A DNA stretch of 64,000 nucleotides from Desulfitobacterium sp038181555 (GCF_038181555.1 NZ_JBBWUA010000001.1:310001-374000); one strand, 5' to 3'; counted from the first letter of the stretch, positions 40,332 through 49,374 are shown. Made by a program: numbers and translations. Notes: generated by a model from the letters alone, not told the origin.

Positions 40332-42293
40332 ATGAAAATTGGTGTAAGACTAAAAATTCTCGGCGGATTTCTAGGAATTATGGTCATTTTTATTGCCACG
40401 AGTTTAATCAATATGTATTACCAGAACCAGGTGAATGATGAAATCGACAATATCCTGCATCATTCCAGCGTTGTTAATTCTGCCCAGACAATTAAAGCGG
40501 ATATCTGGAGAGCACAACAAGGGGATATGGCGGGAATATTGCAAAATTTTGAGGAGTTAAGGAGTTTAGAGCGGCTGGAAGTGGAGGATAAACAGGATCT
40601 GGAGAAACTCCAACCTTTACTAGAGGCCCATCAGGCTGATCCTACTACGGGGTCGTCAAGCTCTCTCGGGCCCATTGAAGAGGTTTTAACTTCTATTATT
40701 GATAGAAATGATAAGGTCCTGTCTGAGCATGAAGGCTTGGTCCATGACATTACCGACCATGCGTCGATGGTGAGTATACTAGGCTTAGCTATTGCCGCTT
40801 TGTTTGCCTTATTGATGGGTTATTTTATCTCGCGTTATGTCCTGAATTCTATCAATGAAATCCAAGAGACCATGAGCAAAGCAGGGCTAGGAGACTTAAC
40901 CGTCGTTGCACCCGTCAAGTCTAATGATGAATTTGGTGACTTAAGTGCGGCCTTCAACGTGATGATCACCCGTTTGTCGGAAGTGGTAAAGCATGTCCGT
41001 GAGATGACCGAGAATCTGGCAGCGACATCGGAAGAGTTAGCGGCAACTAGCGAAGAGGCTTCGGCGGCTGTAGCCGAAGTGAGTGAAAGTATGCAGAATG
41101 TAGCTGCGGAATCCGATACGGGGGCAAAGTCCATTGTGGAGGCATCTCAGGTTCTACTAGAGCTTTCCTCCTTAACCCAAATCGCTAAAAACCAGAGTCA
41201 AGCAGCGGCCGTGAATTCACAACAAACCATGAAAACTGCGGAACAAGGCAAATATACGGTGGATGATGCAGTCAATCGTATGGCGACCATCCGTTCCAAG
41301 ACCATAGAGACAGAAGAATTGATGCTACAGCTCAATGAGCTTTCCAAACAGATTGATTCGATTACAGGGACTATTACGGGGCTGGCGGACCAAACAAATC
41401 TCTTGGCTCTCAATGCTGCTATCGAGGCTGCTCGGGCTGGCGAATCCGGACGGGGCTTCGCCGTGGTGGCTGAGGAAGTCAGGAAGTTGGCCGAGCAGTC
41501 TACACAAGGAGCTCATGATGTAGCAGGCTTAGTCCAAAAGGTTCTCCTAGGGGTTGAGGATGTGGTACAAGCCACCCAAATCACCCGGCAAGAGGTGGAG
41601 AGTGGAGTTCAGGTTATGAACCAGGCAGGCGACGCCCTCAATAATATTTACGGTGCCGTTAAAAAAACTGCTGAGGATGTCCAGTCCAGCGTCGAAGTGA
41701 CGGATTCGGAAGTAGCTAGCTCAGATAAGATTGTGACCTTGATTAACTCCGTGGCTTCTGTCATTGAGGGCACCTCCGCTCATGCCGAAGAAGTAGCGGC
41801 TTCTTCCCAAGAGATCAACGCATCCTTGGAAACGGTGGCCTCTAGTATCCAAGGAACTGCCCAAATGGCCCAAGAGCTTAATCAAAATGTCGAGCACTTC
41901 AAACTCACGGGTACGGTGCTATCGACGATCGAGACTTTGGAAAAGGCTAAAACCGACCACTTGCTCTGGAAGTCACGCATTGTCAATATGCTGAAGGGCA
42001 TTGAGAAGGTTGCGCCTGAGGAAGTTACTTCACATGTGCACTGTCGTTTGGGTAAATGGTACTTCCAAGATGACAATACTTTAAAGGGGTATCCCGAATT
42101 TAAGGCGTTAGATGAGCCCCATAGTCAGGTTCACAAAATGGCCCAAGAAGCGGCCAAGGCCTACCACGAAGGGAACATTAGGCATGCACAAGCCTGTTTG
42201 AAAAAGCTGGATAGACACTCAGGCAAGGTGATCAAATACTTGAATAATTTGATCGAGAAAGAAAAACGCAAATCCCCGACTATTACCTCATAA
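40332..42293 (+). CDS. Methyl-accepting chemotaxis protein with C-terminal CZB zinc-binding domain
   Basis: The 653-residue receptor has TM1 (about 8-30), a short extracellular domain, TM2 (about 143-170), a HAMP domain and a long signalling coiled coil. The conserved hairpin tip reads GLADQTNLLALNAAIEAARAG. The C-terminal 110 residues are a CZB domain: HLLWKSRIVNML, then CRLGKWYFQ, then two further His regions. CZB domains bind zinc and sense oxidants such as HOCl in some bacteria. The extracellular loop is short (about 110 residues) and not recognised. It is co-oriented and close to the partner-switching genes. Confidence 0.92.
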   Translation: MKIGVRLKILGGFLGIMVIFIATSLINMYYQNQVNDEIDNILHHSSVVNSAQTIKADIWRAQQGDMAGILQNFEELRSLERLEVEDKQDLEKLQPLLEAHQADPTTGSSSSLGPIEEVLTSIIDRNDKVLSEHEGLVHDITDHASMVSILGLAIAALFALLMGYFISRYVLNSINEIQETMSKAGLGDLTVVAPVKSNDEFGDLSAAFNVMITRLSEVVKHVREMTENLAATSEELAATSEEASAAVAEVSESMQNVAAESDTGAKSIVEASQVLLELSSLTQIAKNQSQAAAVNSQQTMKTAEQGKYTVDDAVNRMATIRSKTIETEELMLQLNELSKQIDSITGTITGLADQTNLLALNAAIEAARAGESGRGFAVVAEEVRKLAEQSTQGAHDVAGLVQKVLLGVEDVVQATQITRQEVESGVQVMNQAGDALNNIYGAVKKTAEDVQSSVEVTDSEVASSDKIVTLINSVASVIEGTSAHAEEVAASSQEINASLETVASSIQGTAQMAQELNQNVEHFKLTGTVLSTIETLEKAKTDHLLWKSRIVNMLKGIEKVAPEEVTSHVHCRLGKWYFQDDNTLKGYPEFKALDEPHSQVHKMAQEAAKAYHEGNIRHAQACLKKLDRHSGKVIKYLNNLIEKEKRKSPTITS

Positions 42294-42325
42294 AATAGAC
42301 ACCATACGATAATACGATAAGTTGT

Positions 42326-42374
42326 AAAGCGAGATTGGGTTTCAGCCATGGAATCTGTCTCGCTTTTCTTTATT
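42326..42374 (+). terminator. Terminator after the chemoreceptor gene
   Basis: AAAGCGAGA pairs with TCTCGCTTT around a 23-base loop that can itself pair, and is followed by TCTTTATTC. The rest of the 42294-42650 gap shows no gene. Confidence 0.7.
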
Positions 42375-42650
42375 CTTCCATATTCCTACAATTTCTACTA
42401 AAAAACAGGTAAATCCCAGCTGAAACAAAGGCTGGCCTCGACATTTTTTTCGATATTTTTTAGCAAAAATACATTAGAATAATTATAGAACCATATATAC
42501 CCATCTCTCAAAAAAAGAGCTAATCCGTAAGTATGTCAGAAGGACAAGTCAGTGTGATTAAATGTACTCTTTTCCTATGCGTTGTATCAACCTTCCTGTA
42601 TCTCCAATCAAGTAGAATGGTCTTAAAATGATGAAGGGAGTGGTTTGGGT

Positions 42651-42839
42651 ATGATAGCTAAAGTTAACAGAGAGAGTTGTATTGGGTGTGGGGCGTGCGA
42701 AAGTGTGTGTCCCAAGGTATTTCAGATGGATGAGGAAGGATTAGCCATTGTCATTGCGACCCCTGTTCCCCAGGATGAGGAAGCTGGGGCACAGGAAGCA
42801 GCAGATGGTTGTCCAGTCGAAGCAATTACCTTGGAATAG
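42651..42839 (+). CDS. Ferredoxin, [4Fe-4S]
   Basis: The 62-residue protein has CIGCGACESVCP near the N-terminus and a further Cys in DGCPVEAI near the C-terminus, five cysteines in all. This is a monocluster clostridial-type ferredoxin with one extra Cys where the second cluster would be. It is a small electron carrier for anaerobic metabolism. I chose the ATG at 42651; a TTG two codons earlier sits close to the AGGGAG site. The Spo0E-like gene starts 3 bases after its stop. Confidence 0.92.
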   Translation: MIAKVNRESCIGCGACESVCPKVFQMDEEGLAIVIATPVPQDEEAGAQEAADGCPVEAITLE

Positions 42840-42842
42840 AAA

Positions 42843-43046
42843 GTGACTGATTATATGGACAACGAGTATTTACTTAAAGAAATTGAAGATTTAAGGCACC
42901 AACTTTATGTCTTATCCGAAGATAAGGAACTGGCGGACCCTGAGGTGGTCCAATTGAGCCAGGAATTAGATATCTTGTTAAATATTTATTATAGGAATTA
43001 CCTGAATAGGAACTATCTTAGGCTAGATTATCGTAAGGTTGTTTGA
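42843..43046 (+). CDS. Spo0E-like sporulation regulatory phosphatase
   Basis: The 67-residue protein has the Spo0E pattern: a helix IEDLRHQLYVLSEDKELADPEVVQLSQELD with the SQxLD signature, here LSQELDIL, followed by a second helix with Tyr-rich residues. Spo0E-type proteins dephosphorylate Spo0A~P and delay sporulation. The start at GTG 42843 is close behind the ferredoxin stop; ATG 42855 would shorten it by four residues. It shares an operon with the ferredoxin, an odd pairing. Confidence 0.75.
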   Translation: MTDYMDNEYLLKEIEDLRHQLYVLSEDKELADPEVVQLSQELDILLNIYYRNYLNRNYLRLDYRKVV

Positions 43047-43057
43047 AGGGAAGAGTA

Positions 43058-43092
43058 ACCCCAAAGCAGTAACTGCTTTGGGGTTTGCTTTA
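43058..43092 (+). terminator. Rho-independent terminator
   Basis: A 12-bp perfect stem, ACCCCAAAGCAG with CTGCTTTGGGGT, has a 3-base loop and is followed by TTGCTTT. Confidence 0.85.
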
Positions 43093-43181
43093 TAGGAGAG
43101 TGGTAAAAGTCTCAGCGAAGCCGGGTTTTCTTTATCCAAAAGTCAGTATATAATCCAAGGTAGAGATTGGAGTTGATGCAC

Positions 43182-44057
43182 ATGATAGAGAGTACAGGGA
43201 TTGCTTGGGTAGATGGTAAGATTACCAGTATGGAAGAGGCGAGGATACCTTTTCTTGACCGTGGGTATTTTTTTGGTGATGGAGTTTATGAAGCGGTCAA
43301 GGTCATCGAGGGTAAGCTTTTCGCTTTGGAAGAGCATCTGGAGCGTTTTGAACGGAGTATGAAGGAAATTCGCATTACCCCACCTAAAACGAAAGCGGAA
43401 TTTACAGATATTATCAGGGAGTGTATAGAAAAAGCAGGAATACCTAATGCCATGGTTTATTTACAGGTAACAAGAGGGGTTGGCCCGAGAATGCATGCCT
43501 TTTTACCCCAAGGGGAGCCGATGGTCACTTTGTTTGTGGCCCCGATGGACTCCTTAGAGGAAAGTGTACGGGTAGCTGGAGTCAGCTGTATTACGGTACC
43601 GGATGAGCGATGGGCTCATCCTCATATCAAGACCCTTAACCTCTTGCCTAATGTCTTAGCCAAACAGGCTGCCGCAGAGAAAGGAGCATTTGAGGCTATT
43701 TTTGTCCTAGGAACAGAACCTGGTGGAGGTGTGGTTACAGAGGCCTCCAGCAGTAATATAGCTGCAGTCATCAACGGAAAAGTAGTGACTCCGCCCCTCA
43801 ACGGACGGATCTTACCCGGGGTCAGTCGGGCGATCATGCTGGAGACCGCCCGGGCAGCCGGAATAGAGGTAGAAGAGCGGGAAATTACCTTAGAGGAGCT
43901 ACTTAGCGCTGAAGAGGTCATCCTCACCAGCACGGGTGTCGAGGTCTTAGGGGTGCGCGAACTAGATGGGGTGACTGTAGGACAAGGGGTTGCCGGTCCG
44001 CTGACGCGACGGTTATATGAAGTTTTTATGGCTGGATCTGTTCAGCGATTATCGTAG
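43182..44057 (+). CDS. dat: Class IV aminotransferase, D-amino-acid transaminase type
   Basis: The 291-residue PLP enzyme has the fold-type IV features: RGYFFGDGVYEAVKV near residue 23, QVTRGVGPR, KTLNLLPNVLAKQAA with the PLP-binding Lys, and VTEASSSN. The combination of VTRGV.PR and LNLLPNVLAKQ is closer to D-alanine aminotransferase than to branched-chain aminotransferase. It would link D-Ala and D-Glu, precursors of peptidoglycan. Branched-chain or aminodeoxychorismate lyase activity cannot be excluded. The start is uncertain: ATG 43176 and 43182 both follow a GGAG. Confidence 0.82.
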   Translation: MIESTGIAWVDGKITSMEEARIPFLDRGYFFGDGVYEAVKVIEGKLFALEEHLERFERSMKEIRITPPKTKAEFTDIIRECIEKAGIPNAMVYLQVTRGVGPRMHAFLPQGEPMVTLFVAPMDSLEESVRVAGVSCITVPDERWAHPHIKTLNLLPNVLAKQAAAEKGAFEAIFVLGTEPGGGVVTEASSSNIAAVINGKVVTPPLNGRILPGVSRAIMLETARAAGIEVEEREITLEELLSAEEVILTSTGVEVLGVRELDGVTVGQGVAGPLTRRLYEVFMAGSVQRLS

Positions 44058-44093
44058 GCGTTGTCCCGCAAGGGATAGCGCCTATCTCTTTTT
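44055..44093 (+). terminator. Rho-independent terminator after dat
   Basis: TAGGCGTTGTCCC pairs with GGGATAGCGCCTA and is followed by TCTCTTTTT. The stem begins at the dat stop codon. Confidence 0.85.
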
Positions 44094-44157
44094 CAAGGAT
44101 TAACGTTAGAAGTGCAAAACTGAGATATGGAGTCGGAAAAGGATGATGAATAATGTA

Positions 44158-44186
44158 TTGCTTAACGTTATACAATAGAATATAAT
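44158..44186 (+). promoter_or_regulatory. Promoter of the RelB/RelE-type pair
   Basis: TTGCTT at 44158-44163, a 17-base spacer and TATAAT at 44181-44186 form a good sigma-A type promoter 26 bases before the ATG. CTTAACGTTATAC inside it has some symmetry and could be an operator. Confidence 0.65.
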
Positions 44187-44211
44187 AATTAGAACGAAAG
44201 GTGGTGCTATT

Positions 44212-44511
44212 ATGGCTACTAAAACTGCAAATGTTCTCGCACGTGTCGAGCCAGAAATAAAGGAAAAAGCGGAAGCTATCATGTCAAAACTGGGAATTCC
44301 GGCTTCCGTTGTTATCAATATGCTCTACAAGCAAATTATAATGACCAAGAGTATTCCGTTTTCTTTGTCGCTTCCCGACTTGCCGATGGCCCGGGATGAA
44401 ATGAATGCAGACACATTCAATACAATTATGCAGAATGGCTTGGATGAAGCAAAAGCTGGCCATTCTCGTGTAGTTTCTGAGGTGTTTGTTGACCTAAGAC
44501 GAGGATTATAG
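44212..44511 (+). CDS. RelB/DinJ-family antitoxin
   Basis: The 99-residue protein begins with a ribbon-helix-helix like domain: ANVLARVEPEIKEKAEAIMSKLGIPASVVINMLYKQI, the RelB/DinJ signature. The C-terminal half would wrap the toxin. AAAGGTGGTG precedes the ATG and a good promoter precedes that. The toxin gene starts 3 bases after the stop. Confidence 0.88.
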   Translation: MATKTANVLARVEPEIKEKAEAIMSKLGIPASVVINMLYKQIIMTKSIPFSLSLPDLPMARDEMNADTFNTIMQNGLDEAKAGHSRVVSEVFVDLRRGL

Positions 44512-44514
44512 CTT

Positions 44515-44853
44515 ATGGCAGACAATATGTATACGGTTAAAATCACCACACAGGCGGAGGAACAACTGCAGGAAATCGTAAAATACATCGCTTTCGAGTT
44601 AAAGGCACCGAAAGCAGCCATACGCCTGCTTAATGAAATGGAAGACTCGATCTCGTCTCTTTCACAGTTTCCGCAGCGGGTTGCGTTGACCGAGGAAGAA
44701 CCGTGGCGTACTTGTGGCGTTCGCAAAATGTCTGTGAAAAATTTTTTCGTTTATTTTTGGATTGACGAAGAAAATAGTAAGGTGCAGGTTACCGCCGCTA
44801 TTTTCAGCAAGCGTGACCAACTAAAACAGCTTTCGCAGATGGGTATGGAGTAA
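44515..44853 (+). CDS. RelE/ParE-family toxin
   Basis: The 112-residue protein fits RelE/ParE: YTVKITTQAEEQLQEIVKYIA, a middle MEDSISSLSQFPQRV, and C-terminal strands NFFVYFWIDEENSKVQVTAAIF. Such toxins cut mRNA on the ribosome or hit gyrase. The C-terminal RD(Q/K) segment also matches the ParE pattern. It forms an operon with the RelB-type antitoxin. Confidence 0.85.
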   Translation: MADNMYTVKITTQAEEQLQEIVKYIAFELKAPKAAIRLLNEMEDSISSLSQFPQRVALTEEEPWRTCGVRKMSVKNFFVYFWIDEENSKVQVTAAIFSKRDQLKQLSQMGME

Positions 44854-44882
44854 AATACTGCAAATTATAAGTATTTATGATT

Positions 44883-44922
44883 AAAAGGGCTTGGCCTCGT
44901 TTGAAGCTAAGCTCTTTTGCGT
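44883..44922 (+). terminator. Terminator of the RelB/RelE-type pair
   Basis: AAAAGGGCTTGGC pairs with GCTAAGCTCTTTT, including G-U pairs; the T-run is part of the stem. Confidence 0.65.
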
Positions 44923-45010
44923 ACAAAATATAGTTGGGTGAAATATCCAGAGCATGGCCGGGGGAGATGCTTTATAATAAGTTTCAGAGGATTGGCAGAG
45001 GAGAGCTGTG

Positions 45011-46168
45011 ATGAGAACTGAGATAAATAATTGGGCTCCCAGCCTTGTGGGTTGGTATAAACGGGTTAAGAGGGATTTGCCTTGGCGAAGGTCAAAGGAT
45101 GCTTATGCTATATGGGTATCTGAGGTGATGCTTCAGCAGACTCAGGTTATCACTGTTATTCCTTATTACCAACGGTTTATGGAGCGGTTTCCGGATGTCT
45201 TCGCTCTGGCTAAAGCAAGCGAAGAAGAGGTGTTGGAGCTATGGCGTGGGCTGGGGTATTACTCTCGTGCCAGAAGGTTATGGGAGGGTGCCCGCTACGT
45301 GGTGAGGACAACAGCGGGAAGAATGCCGGAAGACTTTACCTCCCTGCTCATGATCCCCGGAGTTGGTGAATATACTGCCGGGGCTATTGCTAGTATTGCT
45401 TATGAAGAACGTGTCCCGGCGATCGATGGGAATGTGAAAAGAGTGTTGAGCCGCCTTCGGCGCTGGGAAGAAGATGTGGAAAAAGCCAAATCTTATCGCT
45501 TTTTTCAAGAGTACTTAAAAATTATTTTACCTGCGGATTGTCCGGGGGACTTTAACCAAGGATTGATGGAGCTGGGGGCGACGGTGTGTACTCCCAAGAA
45601 TCCTAAATGCGGACTATGCCCACTGCAGGATGATTGTCAGGGTTATACATTAGGTGATCCTATGGTCTACCCGGTGAAAAAAGGTCGTGAGAAGGTTAAG
45701 GAAGTCCTTCGTCCAACTCTAATCCTGTTGCACGGGGGGCAAGTTCTTCTGAAGAAACGACCCTCGAGAGGGCTGTTGGCTAATCTGTGGGAATTTCCGG
45801 GGGAAGAACTCATGCTCGACTCCCTGGCAGACTATTCTTGGTATGATCTCTACAAAACACAGGTGATCGACCGCACTTATGATGAGCTCGTCGAGGAACT
45901 GCTTCAGGTTAAACCGAATGTACAAGGGCCCTTAGTCCATACGTTCAGCCATCGACGTTGGCATATGTATTGGGTAGTCATAAATCTTGATACCGTTCAT
46001 GATTTAGAACGAGTGCTTAGGGAGTCATCTTTAGATTATCTTGGGTCTAAGGATGGGGGCAGGTGGCTGGAGATATCGCAGCTGGAGCGCATCGCTCTGC
46101 CGGTGGCTTTTCAGAAGATCTGGTCCACCGCAACAGGAATCACAGAATGTGTGTCGAATTCCTGTTAG
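45011..46168 (+). CDS. mutY: A/G-specific adenine DNA glycosylase
   Basis: The 385-residue repair enzyme removes A opposite 8-oxoguanine. It shows the MLQQTQV motif, the helix-hairpin-helix IPGVGEYTAGAIAS, the catalytic Asp in AIDGNVKRV, and the [4Fe-4S] cysteines in CTPKNPKCGLCPLQDDC. The C-terminal 150 residues match the NUDIX-like domain that recognises 8-oxoG. Full length. ATG 45011 follows GAGGAG; the preceding GTG is less likely. The S41 protease gene starts 19 bases later. Confidence 0.96.
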   Translation: MRTEINNWAPSLVGWYKRVKRDLPWRRSKDAYAIWVSEVMLQQTQVITVIPYYQRFMERFPDVFALAKASEEEVLELWRGLGYYSRARRLWEGARYVVRTTAGRMPEDFTSLLMIPGVGEYTAGAIASIAYEERVPAIDGNVKRVLSRLRRWEEDVEKAKSYRFFQEYLKIILPADCPGDFNQGLMELGATVCTPKNPKCGLCPLQDDCQGYTLGDPMVYPVKKGREKVKEVLRPTLILLHGGQVLLKKRPSRGLLANLWEFPGEELMLDSLADYSWYDLYKTQVIDRTYDELVEELLQVKPNVQGPLVHTFSHRRWHMYWVVINLDTVHDLERVLRESSLDYLGSKDGGRWLEISQLERIALPVAFQKIWSTATGITECVSNSC

Positions 46169-46187
46169 AGATAAGGGGGATAAAGAA

Positions 46188-47801
46188 ATGTTTAAAGTAG
46201 GAAGAATGCTGGCGGCATCCGCCCTGGCATTGATTATTGGGATATCTGCGCCGGCTCAGGCTTGGGCAAGTCCCATAGAAGATGTGCGCTCTTTATTAGA
46301 GAATCAATATGTGGAGCCTGTTGACGCTCAAGTGCTTAACGCACCCACTGTTGATGAGATGCTGAAGCGGTTAGAGGACCCTCATACGGTCTTTTTCACC
46401 CATGCGCAATACGAGGATTTTATCAATTCCATGGACATGAGTTTTTCGGGGATTGGAGTGTATATTGAGCTAGTGCCGCGAGGCTTGCGTATAGTTTCGG
46501 TGATTGAAGGCTCACCGGCGCAGGATGTGAAGCTCCAGGCAGAGGATGTAATTATTGAGGCAGCCGGGCAGAGCCTAGCTGGTCTTCCTCAGGAGGTGGC
46601 CACGGGGCTTCTCAAGGGGCCCTCGGGCAGCAGTGTGGATATTGTGGTGCTACGGGGAGAGGAGCGCCTAAATATCAAGGTTCAACGGCGGGAGATTGAG
46701 GTGCCCACCGTCGCTGGTGAGATGCTTAATGAAGATATTGGCTATGTAGCAATTCAGTCCTTTGGCGCGACCACTGAGGAGACTTTTGCAAAGGTCGTCA
46801 AGGGATTAGAAGCCCAAGGGGCTGATGCTTGGATTATGGATTTGCGGAATAACCCGGGAGGGTATCTAGAATCAGCCTTAGGTTTGGCGGGCTTTTTTGT
46901 CGGTGATCAAATAGCCCTTCAGACCAAGGATAGCTCCCAAGAATTCACTTCTTATAAGGGTGAAAAGCAGGACTTTATCTTTACCGAGCCTGTGCTTTTT
47001 TTAACCAATGGGAATAGTGCCAGTGCCTCAGAGATCTTAACTGCGGTGGTCAAGGATTATCAGAAGGCCGCAGTGGTGGGTGAGACAACCTACGGCAAAG
47101 GTTCAGTGCAGAGTTTATATGAGCTCAGTAACGGTGATGTACTAAAGATCACCGTGGCTAAGTTCTATTCTCCCCTTGGCAAGGAGATCAACGGGATAGG
47201 AATTGGTCCCGATGTGGAGATTCTAAAGAATGATCCGGTGCTGCTGGCCGAGCTGATGCTAGATAAATATACTCGCGAGGATGGCAAGAGTGAATTAAAT
47301 CCAGATATTGTGCAATTTGCTTCCGGTGGGAAGGATTGGGAGATACCCCTTGAGCAAGCGAGAACTTCGGAATACTGGTCTACTTATCGGGAATTTATCC
47401 AAGGTAATAATCCTCCCGGCGGACTAACCTGGCGGAGTGGATCAAACTGGAAGGAGTTTTCTGTTACTGAACAAAGGGCAGTGTGGCCACTTTTTTACCC
47501 CGGCTATAAGGGGATGAGCGAATTAAGGGATATGCCCTTAGATAAAACCTTTACGGTTCGCTTCACGGCACCTATCAATTTTCAAAGTGTGACTGGAGAA
47601 ACCATCGAGCTTGTGGAGAGTGAGAGCGGACAACGCATCCCAGTGAAGTTCGAGGCTAAGGACAATCGGACCGTTTTGGTTAGTCCTGTGGAGCCGATGG
47701 AGTCAGGAAAAACCTATTGGTTGATCACCCATCAAGGGATTGAAGATCAGGAGGGAACGACTCTGCACGAGGGGGTTCTCACCCTAGTTAAAACTAAGTA
47801 A
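46188..47801 (+). CDS. S41 carboxyl-terminal processing protease with C-terminal Ig-like domain
   Basis: The 537-residue exported protease has a signal peptide (cleavage near AWA-SPI), a PDZ domain (about 75-160) with GIGVYIELVPRGLRI, and an S41 catalytic domain. The Ser is in NGNSASASEIL and the Lys in TTYGKGSVQ. A C-terminal SbsA-like Ig domain (about 445-537, LDKTFTVRFTAPINFQS) is an uncommon addition. ATG 46188 follows AAGGGGGATAAAG; longer upstream readings overlap mutY and lack a site. CtpB-type proteases process sporulation signals in spore formers, a possible role. Confidence 0.92.
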   Translation: MFKVGRMLAASALALIIGISAPAQAWASPIEDVRSLLENQYVEPVDAQVLNAPTVDEMLKRLEDPHTVFFTHAQYEDFINSMDMSFSGIGVYIELVPRGLRIVSVIEGSPAQDVKLQAEDVIIEAAGQSLAGLPQEVATGLLKGPSGSSVDIVVLRGEERLNIKVQRREIEVPTVAGEMLNEDIGYVAIQSFGATTEETFAKVVKGLEAQGADAWIMDLRNNPGGYLESALGLAGFFVGDQIALQTKDSSQEFTSYKGEKQDFIFTEPVLFLTNGNSASASEILTAVVKDYQKAAVVGETTYGKGSVQSLYELSNGDVLKITVAKFYSPLGKEINGIGIGPDVEILKNDPVLLAELMLDKYTREDGKSELNPDIVQFASGGKDWEIPLEQARTSEYWSTYREFIQGNNPPGGLTWRSGSNWKEFSVTEQRAVWPLFYPGYKGMSELRDMPLDKTFTVRFTAPINFQSVTGETIELVESESGQRIPVKFEAKDNRTVLVSPVEPMESGKTYWLITHQGIEDQEGTTLHEGVLTLVKTK

Positions 47802-47822
47802 GACAGTGAAGTAGGAGTGTTG

Positions 47823-48164
47823 ATGATGGAAAAGTGTAAGGGGGATTCCGTTCTCTGCCACTCGAAAACAGTGACCCTGCCGCGTTTAAATCGACTGAGT
47901 CCCTCTTTAGAGAGCACGGCGTTAAAAATCATGGAAGAGTCGGGTGAGTTGGCCCAGGCCATTGGCAAATTTCGTGGGCTCAATGGTGAACTCCTAAGGG
48001 TCGAAGAGACAGAAGCTATGCATATGGTGGCTCAAGAGCTGATCGATGTGGCTCAAACGGCAGTGACCATGATGTTTGTCTTAGAAGAACAGTACGGAAT
48101 TGATATTGAAGAAATTCTCGAGGAGCATGTCAAGAAGCTAAAGCAGAAAGGGTATTGCGATTAA
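47823..48164 (+). CDS. MazG-like nucleotide pyrophosphohydrolase
   Basis: The 113-residue protein has the MazG/all-alpha NTP pyrophosphohydrolase core: EESGELAQAIGKF and, after a loop, QELIDVAQTAVTMMF, giving the EExxE...ExxD metal site. Such enzymes hydrolyse house-cleaning (d)NTPs. It lies 21 bases after the S41 gene, behind AGGAG. Several adjacent ATG, TTG and GTG codons make the exact start uncertain by one to two codons. Confidence 0.82.
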   Translation: MMEKCKGDSVLCHSKTVTLPRLNRLSPSLESTALKIMEESGELAQAIGKFRGLNGELLRVEETEAMHMVAQELIDVAQTAVTMMFVLEEQYGIDIEEILEEHVKKLKQKGYCD

Positions 48165-48178
48165 GAAGTGTTGACTGA

Positions 48179-48241
48179 GTCACAAAAAGCCAAGATCTGA
48201 CCTTTAAGAGGTCAGTTTTTTGGCTTTTTGTGACTTTTTTA
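48179..48241 (+). terminator. Large terminator hairpin
   Basis: CACAAAAAGCCAA pairs with TTGGCTTTTTGTG, with an inner TGACC/GGTCA hairpin, followed by ACTTTTTTAC. It closes the mutY-ctp-mazG run. Confidence 0.88.
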
Positions 48242-48325
48242 CCAAAAAATTAGGTTTGGTGTTATAAAAATCATCCATCTTGGGAAAGACTAGAAATAAT
48301 TTATGAACTCAAGAGGTGATTTTGT

Positions 48326-49243
48326 TTGCCACTCCGACGAAGCCGAAAAACCACGGCAATTTTCCTGGGCTGGCTACTCGCGACATTGTTTTTGTGTCAG
48401 GGTATGGTTTACCCAGTCAATGGAGAATTAGGTATGATTACGTTCGAAATAGTTGACATTCAAGTACCGGATCCAGATAAGAATGCGGTTAAGGACGAAG
48501 TTGAGAAAGATCATGTCATTGAGAATTCTCAAGAAGTCAGCAATGGTCAGGCTAGTAACACTCAGATCAGTAATCCACAGACCAGTAATACACAGAAAAG
48601 TAATGTGAATACACAAAAAGTTAACGATCAAAGCATGGATACTAATAGTACTGCCTTGCCGGCTTATGAGCTAGATTTAAAGGGCGGGGCTCAGCTAGTA
48701 ACCATCCAGATGGGAGAGACTCTCTCAGAAGTTGCCCATAAGTACCGCACATCAACGGCAGATCTGGTAAAACTGAATAAGATTATTGAGCCGAATTATG
48801 TTCAGGCTGGTCAAAAACTATGGGTTCCTGCCTCAGGTAAGATTATCTACTCGGCAACAGCAGATCCTACTCGAGGAATGCCGACTGTGACTCAAGAAGA
48901 ACTTGACTTGCTGGCTCGCGTAATCCATGCGGAGGCGCGGGGCGAAGATTTCGAAGGACAAGTTGCGGTAGGGGCTGTGGTACTCAATCGGGTTGAAGAT
49001 CATCGTTTTCCGGACACAATTCATGATGTGGTCTATCAACCGGGTGCTTTTACTGCCGTCATCGATAAGCAGATTCATCTTACCCCGAACCAAAGTGCTT
49101 ATCGGGCAGCAGAAGCTGCCTTAATGGGCGAGGACCCAACCCAAGGAGCAATTTACTATTATAACCCAAGAACGGCGACTGACCGCTGGATTAAGACCCG
49201 CCCGGTGGTGAGAACCATTGGGAATCATGCCTTTGGCATTTAA
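48326..49243 (+). CDS. SleB/CwlJ-type cell-wall hydrolase with LysM domain
   Basis: The 305-residue protein has an N-terminal signal or anchor (about 11-31), an Asn/Ser/Gln-rich linker with repeated SN(P)QTSNTQ units, a LysM domain (about 125-170: IQMGETLSEVAHKYRTS), and a hydrolase-2 domain (about 190-305) with RVIHAEARGEDFEGQVAVGAV and YNPRTATDRW. SleB-type enzymes cut spore cortex during germination. The catalytic Glu lies in HAEARG. TTG 48326 with AAGAGGTG upstream is the only supported start. Confidence 0.9.
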   Translation: MPLRRSRKTTAIFLGWLLATLFLCQGMVYPVNGELGMITFEIVDIQVPDPDKNAVKDEVEKDHVIENSQEVSNGQASNTQISNPQTSNTQKSNVNTQKVNDQSMDTNSTALPAYELDLKGGAQLVTIQMGETLSEVAHKYRTSTADLVKLNKIIEPNYVQAGQKLWVPASGKIIYSATADPTRGMPTVTQEELDLLARVIHAEARGEDFEGQVAVGAVVLNRVEDHRFPDTIHDVVYQPGAFTAVIDKQIHLTPNQSAYRAAEAALMGEDPTQGAIYYYNPRTATDRWIKTRPVVRTIGNHAFGI

Positions 49244-49264
49244 TTATTTGAATTTATCTGATGG

Positions 49265-49303
49265 AGAGCCTGTTTTGCTTAAGCAAGACAGGTTTTTCTC
49301 TTA
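49265..49303 (+). terminator. Terminator after the SleB-type gene
   Basis: CCTGTTTTGCTT pairs with AAGCAAGACAGG (one G-U), followed by TTTTTCTCTT. Reading frames that start inside it are not real. Confidence 0.82.
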
Positions 49304-49374
49304 TATGTAGGAACACAAAACAGTTCAGATCTTCATATTCTATGGAGAGAAGTTTGTCGTCGGGAGGGAGAAAT

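Noticed and set aside
46041..46187. Extended N-terminus of the S41 protease
   Set aside because: It overlaps mutY in another frame and would hide the signal peptide; ATG 46188 has a good ribosome site.
49261..49374. Extended N-terminus of the Gly/Pro/Met-rich protein
   Set aside because: The extra codons run through the rho-independent terminator of the preceding gene; the GTG at 49375 has a strong ribosome site.
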